Assembly (NCBI GenBank): GCA_965178125.1
Contig: OZ237746.1
Coordinates: forward strand, 558,001-622,000
Length of the DNA: 64,000 nucleotides
From: Bilabrum cf. latius
Lineage: Eukaryota; Bigyra: Bicosoecida; Bigyra; Bicosoecida
Direction: 5' to 3'
Part shown: positions 56,111 through 64,000 of the stretch, piece after piece
Position numbering within the stretch: the stretch's first letter is position 1
Layout: the number at the start of each line of letters is the position of its first letter
Program-made: the position numbers and the translations under genes
Notes under the pieces: generated by a model
What the model was told of the DNA's origin: nothing
What the model saw: only the letters and a program-made list of their open reading frames with translations
Database searches by the model: none

Positions 56111-57628
56111 ATGAACAGGGACTCCGGCACCCAGCTTCTGGGGCAAGCGCTTGCAGCAGCGAAATCAGGGGATGCAGCGAAAGCCCAGCGCCACCTGGCC
56201 AGGTGTAGAAGAATAGACCCGGACCACCCGAGGTTGGAACAAGTATTTCAGCAGGTAGATGCCATGCTGAATCCGTAGGCAGAGCCCGAACCGCCCGGCG
56301 GTGCTGCTGGTGCGCAGGGAGAACCACCAGGCAGCGGCCGCGCAGGAGACGGAGGGAGGGAAGGCCTGCGATAGCGAAGAGGGGCCCCGAGCCGATCTGC
56401 ATCGTAGCCAAACACACAGAGACACGCATCATCCCGGGCCAGCGAGCCCCCCCGCCGCGCGGCCAGCGGAACCTCCACCTCCGCTGCGCACGCCGCCAGC
56501 CCCTCCGCGGGGCACTCGAGCGGACGGGCCGCAGACGCGGCGCAATCCGCCGAGGTGCGGCGCGTGCTAGGCACCAAGGATCTCTACGAGGTTCTGCGCG
56601 TCTCCCGAGACGCCACCGAGGCTCAGATCAAGCGCGGGTACAAGCTGCTGGCAAGGAAGGTGCACCCCGACAGGAACCCCGACCCAAGGGCCACGGAGGC
56701 CTTCCAGAAGATGCAGCGGGCGCAGGACGTGCTGCTGGACGGTGACAAGCGGGCCTATTACGATCAGCACGGGGAGGAGGAAGGGGTGCACCAGGCGCAG
56801 CAGCAGCAGCAGCATGCTGATAGGGTGCACCGGGCCTATCGGAGACGGCAGCGGGGCGGGGACCCCTTCGAGCAGATGTTCTTCGGGGGAGGCGGGCCCT
56901 TCGGAGGGGGTGGCGTGCAGTTTGGTTTCATGGATGATTTCGGCAACGTGCAATTTCGGGGGATGGGGGGCCGCCGTCGAGCGGAGCGTGCTGGCCCCGA
57001 GGACGAGCAGCGTGCTCGGATGGCGTCCCTGCTGCAGCTGCTGCCTGTGGTGCTGCTGCTGCTCTTCACCCTCGTGCCCATGCTCATCTCCGGCCTGAAC
57101 TCGCCCTCGTTCTCCTTGGACAGGCAGGGCCCCTTCAGCGTGTCCATGAGGACTGCTGAGGCGGCGGGAGTGACCCCTGGCCTGCCCTATTTCGTGACAC
57201 GGGACTAGTACGCGACGCTGCACACGAGCCGAAGCGAGAGGCACCGGGTGGAGAGGGACGTGGACGGGCAGCTGAGGGACCGGTTGAAGAACCAGTGCAA
57301 GCAGCAGCGCATGCGAAGGCACGCCACGCGCATGCAGGCAGAGCGAGCGTGGGACAGGCGCACCCGGGACATCCTCAAGAGGCAGGCGGAGTCGCTGACT
57401 CTGGATAGCTGCGACCTGTATGACCAGTACTTCTCGCTGCAGAGCGCGGCGGCGAGGGCGAGGCAGAGGTCCAGAAAGGGTGGGTGGAGGAAGCACGGGC
57501 AAGGGGGGGCGGCCGGGGGAGGGGCCGCCAAGGGTGGGGCGGCGGCGCAGGGCCAGGCTGGGGGTAAGGGGGCTTCCGGGCGTGCCAAGAAATCAAGTGG
57601 TAGCAAGCGAAAGAACAAGTTCGGTTGA
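56111..57628 (+). CDS. DNAJB12/DNAJB14-like ER membrane J-protein
   Basis: Single exon, 505 aa, TGA stop. Four TAGs (56276, 56372, 56405, 57206) are read as Gln. The N-terminal helical pair (ALAAAKSGDAAKAQRHLARCRRIDP) matches the start of DNAJB12-type proteins. The J domain (about 155-217) has the HPD motif at 184-186. A Gly/Phe-rich region follows, then one membrane helix (about 303-328, LLQLLPVVLLLLFTLVPML) and the DUF1977 domain. TAG 57206 lies inside DUF1977 (YFVTRD-Q-YATLH...VERDVDGQLRDRLKNQC), a stretch that must be translated for the domain to exist. The tail is Lys/Gly-rich. Role: Hsp70 co-chaperone in ER-associated degradation. Confidence 0.93.
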
Positions 57629-57727
57629 CTGAAATAAAGTTGGAATCGAGTATGCAGCCAGCGTCCATCTCTACAAATCCTGAATCAGCCCAGGATCTCC
57701 TTGTGTCTTTGCTATTCATTCACACCA

Positions 57728-58124
57728 TCACCTTCGCTGCCGGTTCAGCCTCGCGCTTGCTGCGCTGGCCATCGCCTGCCGCAGGAGCCGCTGCTTGGCA
57801 GACCCCAGCTGGGGCGGAGCCTGCGCCCTGGCCCAGAGCCCCGACGCAGTCCCCGCCCTCGTCACACCCCCTCCGCTGCCCAGCTCCCTCGCGTGTTCCC
57901 CAGGCAGCGCAGCCACCCCCACCGCTCCATTGAAAGAGGAGCTGCCTGGCCCCGCCTCCCCGTCACGTCCAGCAGCGCCCGTCCCGCTGGCACCAGACCC
58001 CGCGCCTGCCCTTCCTGCACTGGCATCGGGGACCTCTGTGGCTAGCATGGCGGCGGGCAGGGAGGGCGCGACAAGGCTGCCTCCCGCGCCGGACCTGGAG
58101 GCCGAGGTGGACGAGGCAGCCGAT

Positions 58125-58173
<49 letters not shown>

Positions 58174-59254
58174 ATGCAGAGGCATGCCCCCTTGGCTTCG
58201 CGGGGCCGCGCGCACTTCCACCCCGGCGATGATGGGATGCCTCTGTCAAGGGCCTCGCCCGCAGCGCCCCTCTCTCCCCCTCCATCACCAGGCCAGCGCC
58301 GCCCCTACCCTGGCCCTTGCCCCCTCCCTTGCCCTGCGCAACCCCGTTGTGCCCGCCCCCCGCAGAGTGCTCGTCCTTCCTGGCCGCCTCCCGTCGAGCC
58401 ACCACCTCCCGCACTGTCCCCGCCACGGCAGGGTCGATCCTCCCCGCGAGCCGCCCTTCGAGCTCTGCATCCGTGATGCCTCGCTGGCTCTGCTGCACGC
58501 GATGCTCTGCCTGACGCCGCTGCAGGAAGCGCTGCAGCTCGCGGTCCTCGGCCGCCGCCTGGTGCTCGTCGCTGCGCGCCCCCAGACGCCCCTGCTTGCG
58601 GAGCCGCTTGGCGCCGCGCTTGCCCGCCTCCAGCTCGAGGATGGCCAGCTCCTCCTGCCTGGCGGCGTCGCGGGCGTCTCGGCGCGCGTCCAGATCCTTA
58701 AGCTTGCGCTCCGCAACTTCTAGCCTTGATTGTCCGTCTCGCGCGGCCTTGCCGCCCTGCATGAGCATGCGGAGGGCTGTCGCGTGCTCCTTGGCCAGCG
58801 CCTTCTCTGCCTTGCGGTCGATGCGCTGCTGAAGCTGCTTCTTCTTCCTAGTCTGGCTGCCGGTTACGCCCATAGATCTTCGCTGCTGCATGACTTCCTT
58901 CGCGACCGCGGTTACGCGACGCTTATACTTCTTCAGGCTCTCTCCTTGGATTCGCTCCACTTTCGGCATCGCTGGACCCTTGCTACCGCTGCTTCCGCGG
59001 CCTGAATCCCCTGCACTGGAGGGCTCACGAGGCCGTTTGCGACCTACAAGTGTTCCGCTTCTAGTGAATCGCATCTCTTCCTTCGGGATAGTATGCGTTG
59101 GCAGCAGTTGCCGCTGGACTTCTCTTCGCTCGTCCTTGGCTGTAATTGGAGCATCCCGTCGCTTAGCAACCACTGGGTCCTCGGGAACAACGCCTCCAGT
59201 CTTTGAGAAAGGGTCAATTGCCTTAATCTTGCGCTTGCGGGAAAGGCGCCCCAT
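57728..59254 (-). CDS. Basic coiled-coil nucleolar-type protein, CCDC137-like arrangement
   Basis: Single exon, 508 aa, TGA stop, no TAG. It starts MGRLSRKRKIKAIDPF and is Lys/Arg-rich. The middle (PKVERIQGESLKKYKRRVTAVAKEVMQQRRS then KKKQLQQRIDRKAEKALAKE) resembles the layout of CCDC137/RaRF-type nucleolar proteins: a short PK.ERxxGES motif and then a basic coiled coil. The C-terminal 200 residues are Ser/Gly/Ala-rich, with a hexanucleotide run of alternating GAC and GAG on the plus strand (58118-58167) that encodes poly-Ser on this strand. It is divergent from GAR1, another nucleolar protein, with about 155 bp between starts, so a shared promoter is possible. Family call is tentative. Confidence 0.62.
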
Positions 59255-59410
59255 CGCTGCAGGTCTGAAGTCCGGTTCCTTCCCTTCGATTTATTGCATT
59301 CATCTTTAAAAATAGTACTGCGCGGCGCCGTACGAAATGTTCCGCTTGGGTGGCGTGCAGTTGCGTTTGTTGTTTCTTGCGCACGATTTTTACTCAAGAA
59401 CTCAGGAAAC

Positions 59411-60307
59411 ATGAGCTTCAGAGGACGCGGAGGCGGTGGATACGGTGGTGGTGGATATGGTGGAGGTGGTCGCGGTGGTGGCGGATTCCGTGGGGGAGGA
59501 AGAGGCGGAGGACGGGGTGGTTTCCGCGGCGGAGGCCGAGGCGGCAGGGGCGGCGGTCGTGGGGGTGCTAGGATGGGTGGTTACGATACAAACCCTTCCC
59601 ACGTAGTAGGTGAGGTTTATGTTGAATGCCTTCACTGTTTGATTTTGCACGATGAGCTCTTTGCGGCTGCTGTAGAGCACACGCTCACCACGCATTTAGT
59701 TTCTTGGCAATAGCATTCCCCTGGCATTTACGTCAATTAGTTTGCTGAACCTATTGCGTGTCATTATTTTTTTCTTGCAGGTCTAGGAGAATTCATGCAT
59801 GAGTGCGAGAAAGATATGGTGTGCAAGGGCACGCTCGTGGAACAGGTCCCGTACTTCAACGCTCCCGTGTTTTCGGAGACCAAGCAGCATCTAGGCAAGG
59901 TTGATGAGATTTTTGGAAACTTGAGTTAGCTTATGTTTACGGTGAAGACGGAGCCGGGCGTGAATGCATCGAGCTTCAAGGCAGGCGACAAGTTGAGCAT
60001 CGCTCCTGACAAGCTGCTGCCCCTTGCTCGGTTCCTGCCGGGGGCCAAGAGACCGCCCAGCTCGGGTGGACGTGGTGGAGCGCGCGGGGGCCGCGGTGGC
60101 GGGCGCGGCGGATTCCGTGGCGGAGGCCGGGGTGGAGGCCGCGGCGGCGGGTTCAGCAGAGGGGGGTTCGGGGGAGGCAGGGGCCGCGGCGGCGGGCGCG
60201 GTGGATTTGGCGGCCGGGGTGGGGGCCGAGGCGGAGGGTTCGGCGGGGGCCGGGGTGGAGGGTTCGGTGGAGGCCGGGGCGGAGGGGGCGGCAGGGGCCG
60301 CTGGTGA
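59411..60307 (+). CDS. GAR1: H/ACA ribonucleoprotein subunit GAR1
   Basis: Exons 59411-59609 and 59781-60307, 241 aa, TGA stop. Arg-Gly-Gly boxes at both ends flank the conserved core: [46 protein letters not shown]. The N-terminal RGG box starts right after MSFRGRG. TAG 59927 in FGNLS-Q-LMFTVK is read as Gln and is needed to reach the second half of the core ([17 protein letters not shown]). GAR1 is part of the dyskerin complex that pseudouridylates rRNA and snRNA. Confidence 0.96.
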
Positions 60308-60703
60308 TGTAGCATGCTCGGGGCGGCAGGCGGTTACCCACGCTTGGGAAATAGATACGATTCTTGCGTTTGTCCACAGCCGTGGCCTGGTCAGGCCAGG
60401 CATTCAAGATACAATCAGAGTACAGCGCGCCCACCACTACGATCAGGTCCGCATAAGCACCTGATATGCTTGATCCGATCACAAGTGTGGCGAGTGCCTG
60501 CCCACCTGCCCACCTGTGCTCACCAAGGCACCCCCTACGCCCAGTGAAACGTAGATCTACCGAGTGGCCTTGATGACGAGAAAACCGAAATGATGGATAG
60601 CGACTGCCATGAATTCTGTAAAGAAGACGCCCAACTGCACAGACGAGAACTTACCAACACATATATATAGTATGAAATGAGCGTGCCAATCGCACTCGCA
60701 CGA
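60308..60703. other. Intergenic spacer between convergent genes
   Basis: No gene seen; both flanking genes end here. Confidence 0.5.
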
Positions 60704-63700
60704 TCACTCGCCAGGCACCACCACTGCAGGCTCTGCCCTCTGCACTATCCCCGACAGGATCTCACAGGACCTCGCGGTGTACCAGTCTACGGGTCTGCCG
60801 GCCGCACGCACCACGTCGCGGGCGATCCTTCGGGAGATGAACTGGTGGACCGCCTGCTCCACCACGCCCACCTGCACCGCTTCGTCGAGCAAATCGCCCA
60901 CGTCGATCGTAATATCGCTGTGGTCCGGAGTCCAAGAGAAACTCGGGTCGATCGTCGTGCCGTCAACCTGCAGGGGTCGCGGGGCCCTGGGTGCACTCAG
61001 TCGCACCGTCGCTCTCACGACAGTCTCCGTGCCCTCGCCCTCGGCGGCGGGGACCTGCGCCAGCTCAATCTCATCGACGGACACGTGCACCAGTGCAGCC
61101 GAGGTCACGCTATCCGCCCCTCCCTCGGGCCACACCCGCATCCGGATGGAGTCGGTGATCTGCGCGGAATCCATCATCAGCGGGTTGGCTGCACCGAACA
61201 TGGGCTCGCCTCTGTCCACGCCCCTGACCACCACCCTGATCTCCTGCTGCACGACCTCTTGGCTGACGTACTGCTGCTGGGAGGGCAGCTGGGTCACCGT
61301 GATGGACTCGGGCACGTCCGGCGTGGAGGCACGGGGCACGACTCCCGCCACCTCGACGTTGCAGGCCAGCTGTGCCTCCACCACGAAGACCTCGCTGGTG
61401 TGGAGGGACGCCCCATGACCCCGCACTGGGGCGAGTGCTTCCGCCACGCGCACGGCCGTCCTGTTGGTTGCCTCGAAGCAGAACCGCACAGTGCCCGCCT
61501 CCTGGGGGGCGCTCGTCTCGAGCACAACCAGAGTCCCGTCGGTCGTCAGGCCGAACACCTCAGCTGCGTCCCTGCACATCTCGTCGATTCCACCATATGC
61601 ATCCGAGCCCCGCCCTCCTGCTGGTGTTCCCCCGAAGATCTTGAACCCCTCGAACTCGCCCCCCGGCAGACCGTCGGGCTCCTAGATCTCACCGACTCCC
61701 CTGCCCCCGATGGCAGCCCCCTGCTTGCCGCTTGAGATGCCTCGGAAGGACGAGTCCAGCGGAGTGGGGCCGAACACGAGCGCTGCAGTAGACTGCAGGC
61801 TGACACTCCCAGTGCCATCACCCCCCACGCCAGTGTTCCCCAGGCTGCTCATCCGGATGATCGTCGAGTAGGTGTAGCTCGTTGCGAAGGGCCCCTGCAC
61901 GACGGCCCGCGTGGGATTGCTCCCGAACTGAAGCGGCCCGTCGTGTGACAGACCCACGAAGACCGTGTCGCCACCCTCCACCCCGATGGATGCACCGACA
62001 TCCATCGCGTCCACGATGTAGGTGTAGTACCCCGAGTCGCCCTCTGGCCGCCCCATCACCTCTGCGCTGGCCAGGCTCAAGTCATGGGCATACCTCACCG
62101 CCAGAAGGTCGGGGTTGAATCCGGTGGCTGCTGACACCGGGGCCGAGTTAGAGCCCAGCTGGCCTGCGGAACCCGTCTGAGTCAGTGACCGGGTCACGTT
62201 GGTGATGCCGTTCACGGTCTGACCCAGCAGACGGACGACCGCGGTGAATCCACCGGTGGGCATCCACTGCAGTGCCATGCACCCTTCCTCCACCGCGCTC
62301 CCTGCCACATCCTCCACCCCGTCCCACAGACCCGTCCCCTGCACCTCCATGCTCCCACGGGTCACCACCGACATGAAGCCGAACCCCTTGATGTCACCAG
62401 AACCACTCTGTCTTGTTCTCTCGTACTAACCAGAGCCTGAGTCAAGCCCCGACCAGTCAAAGGAGGCTCCGATGGCAGCGCCGCACACCGCCACTCGCCC
62501 ACCTTGCCCCATCGTCGACACGCCCACCGCAGCGTACGAGGGCATCATCGACGGAAGACCGGAACTCGGCGACAGGTGCAGCACTTGCTCGATGGTGGGT
62601 GGGGACGAGGTCCCCCCAGGGACTCGGAATCGCAGGAGCGCCCCCTGCGCCGCGTCCGATGGCCTCCCGCTGGCGGCCTGCCCCAGGCTCCTCAGCAGCA
62701 CGTCGTTCCCGTCGCTGTCCTGGCCCAGGGTCGCGTTGTGTTCCCCGTCCATCGAAGCTGAGTACCTGACCATCAGATACAGGTCGGTGCCGTCTTCCGC
62801 CGCGGCCATGCTCATGTACTCGATGCTGAGATCTGCTGCAGTGCTGCCATAGGTGGCAGCGTCCGCTTCGTTGATGGTCACGAAGCCAAGGGGAAGCCCG
62901 TTGCTCAGGTTGTATGCCACGATGGAAACGCTGGGCTGTTCTAGCTTAGGCACGGCCGCGCCCGTGACTTCCGTCGGGAGGTTGCTCCCATCTGCAGAGG
63001 TGAAATCAGAGTTGTAGATGTCTAGGGCCTCGTCAGGACCCCCGTGAGTTGTGCATGCCAGGGCCAGCACGCCTGCCCCGGGCATCGCGGCAGCACCCGG
63101 GCACCTGGCCTGTTCTACTGCGGTGTCTGTGGCGGGCCCGATGGTCGCATATGCCAAGGAGCCGTCCAGTGCGTTCACGCCAATTATCATGGTGGCGATT
63201 CCCTGCAGTGTGCTGGGGGTAAGGCTGATGGAGGACTGCCCGCCCGCCACGGTGGGAGGCGTCGTGCCGGCTTCCCAAGTGGTCGCGGTCAAATCGACGG
63301 ACGCCGCGCCGCCCACTTCCACCCTGAACTCGAGCGTCGCTACGACGAGGCCATGTGCTTTGTCTTGAACGAGCGACTTTGGGGCGATGCCGGAGATATC
63401 ACCGGAGGGCGACAGCAAGCCAGTCACACCTTTCAACGCACCAGTGTCGGGGTCCAGATACAGCAGCCGTGCAACAGTTTCGGTGTTTCCTGGCGCGATC
63501 TCTAGAAGTGTTCCATCTGAAGATTCAATTTCAATGGGTGTGGACGTGCCTTCGGTCGATGTTCCGACCAGCACAACCACATGGTCTTGCGCCCTTACGA
63601 TGCCGCCAACGCGGTCGCGCTCTGTGCCAGTACGATCGTTTGGGTACGCCACCGTCCGGTTCCAAGCAAATCCAGATGGGGACGTGCCTGTTGGCCCGGC

Positions 63701-63742
63701 CAATGCGCACCCTGCCAGGATTGCAGCCAGCAGGACAATCAT
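60704..63742 (-). CDS. Large secreted protein with repeat-rich beta ectodomain
   Basis: 1012 aa from ATG 63742, TGA stop. MIVLLAAILAGCALA is a clear signal peptide. TAGs 62428-62426 and 61684-61682 are read as Gln and join three long frames. The body has many Gly/Thr/Ser-rich beta segments (VVLVGTSTEGTSTPIEI, LLYLDPDTGALKGVTGL, RVAVCGAAIGASFDWSG, GGFTAVVRLLGQTV) that look like a beta-propeller or SBBP-type repeat ectodomain. No transmembrane tail is seen. I recognise no family. The last 200 residues (ITVTQLPSQQQYVSQEVV, FSWTPDHSDITIDVGDLLDE) look like a separate domain. The upstream 258 bp to the window end should hold its promoter. Confidence 0.72.
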
Positions 63743-64000
63743 GGAAACAGCCGTTCTTGTCGAGGTAGATAGCTTCACAGGTCGCGGTATCACTCGCTCT
63801 AAATGTTGTGGCAGCGCGCCTCGAATAATACACCAAATATTATGGAGCTCTTCCTGCTATTTCTGGGGTACTGCACCTTCCGCCGTGGCACCTGCAAAGG
63901 GAAACGTCGCTGTGCGACCGCGGTGCAAGTGGTCGCAAGATACTCGGAATCCAGCCGTTCGGCTGCAGCCCGCAGCTACATAAATCGTGCTCCGTTCCCA

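Noticed and set aside
1-64000. All these genes being pseudogenes with TAG nonsense mutations
   Set aside because: Only TAG occurs in frame, never TAA or TGA. Splice phases, catalytic residues and C-terminal domains are intact downstream of each TAG, and even housekeeping genes such as Rpt5 and GAR1 would be dead.
1-64000. UAG = Leu (as in some other recoded eukaryotes) or UAG read as pyrrolysine or another special residue
   Set aside because: Paralogue swaps are with CAA and CAG, TAG interrupts CAG runs, and conserved family positions (Rpt5, tyrosine aminotransferase) are Gln. One site (25416) has Leu in the human homologue, but that position is variable.
1-64000. Both UAA and UAG reassigned (ciliate or ulvophyte type code)
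   Set aside because: TAA ends the propeller gene (5514), the transposase (30593) and the aminotransferase (40223) at sensible C-termini, and no in-frame TAA was needed in any exon.
1-64000. A tRNA-Gln with CUA anticodon inside the window
   Set aside because: I looked for tRNA-like T-loop and cloverleaf patterns and saw none convincing; it must be sought elsewhere in the genome.

Overview
This is a nuclear chromosome segment from a compact, GC-rich, intron-containing eukaryote, probably a microbial protist. The genes include a 26S proteasome ATPase, protein phosphatase 1, H/ACA snoRNP GAR1, an ER DnaJ protein, a peroxisomal dehydrogenase with an SCP2 tail, a cytochrome b5-fused desaturase, a ferric reductase, a diflavin reductase and a piggyBac transposon. 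Introns are GT-AG and mostly 75-285 nt. I cannot name the lineage from these genes.

The central observation is the genetic code. With the standard code almost every gene looks broken by TAG. Read with TAG as glutamine, 23 long gene models become continuous, and 19 of them contain at least one in-frame TAG (at least 63 in total). All 23 end in TGA (20) or TAA (3), and none ends in TAG. Glutamine is supported by conserved positions in Rpt5 and tyrosine aminotransferase, by two MFS paralogues that exchange TAG with CAA or CAG at the same residue, and by TAG codons inside CAG runs. This matches the assignment of NCBI table 15 (UAG = Gln, UAA and UGA stops), not the ciliate code in which both UAA and UAG are Gln.

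Layout. 0.2-5.5 kb: membrane-anchored protein with three near-identical 1305-bp propeller repeats. 5.5-8.5 kb: gene-poor, with GTACGAGG repeats. 8.5-12.3 kb: VIT/von Willebrand A protein (-). 12.4-16.2 kb: two convergent secreted glycoside hydrolases (GH172-like + and GH2 -). 16.4-20.1 kb: PP1 (-) and desaturase (+), divergent. 20.7-23.3 kb: alpha/beta hydrolase. 23.4-32.8 kb: an inverted pair of MFS transporters flanking a peroxisomal SDR-SCP2 enzyme and a complete 3.9-kb piggyBac element. 33-34.5 kb: Rpt5. 34.8-38.5 kb: RWD/UBC-like protein and secreted JmjC-like protein (both -). 38.7-40.2 kb: tyrosine aminotransferase. 40.2-41.8 kb: AT-rich spacer. 41.8-44.7 kb: ferric reductase/NOX-like (-). 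44.9-49.1 kb: Kelch-BTB. 49.3-52.4 kb: unrecognised Gln-rich protein (-). 52.9-55.2 kb: diflavin reductase (-). 56.1-57.6 kb: DnaJ. 57.7-59.3 kb: nucleolar-type coiled coil (-). 59.4-60.3 kb: GAR1. 60.7-63.7 kb: large secreted protein (-).

Genes are mostly unrelated housekeeping and accessory genes, as is usual on a eukaryotic chromosome. The exceptions are the paired glycosidases, the MFS duplicates and the transposon. Exon boundaries were inferred by reading-frame phase, splice signals and protein similarity, without transcript data.
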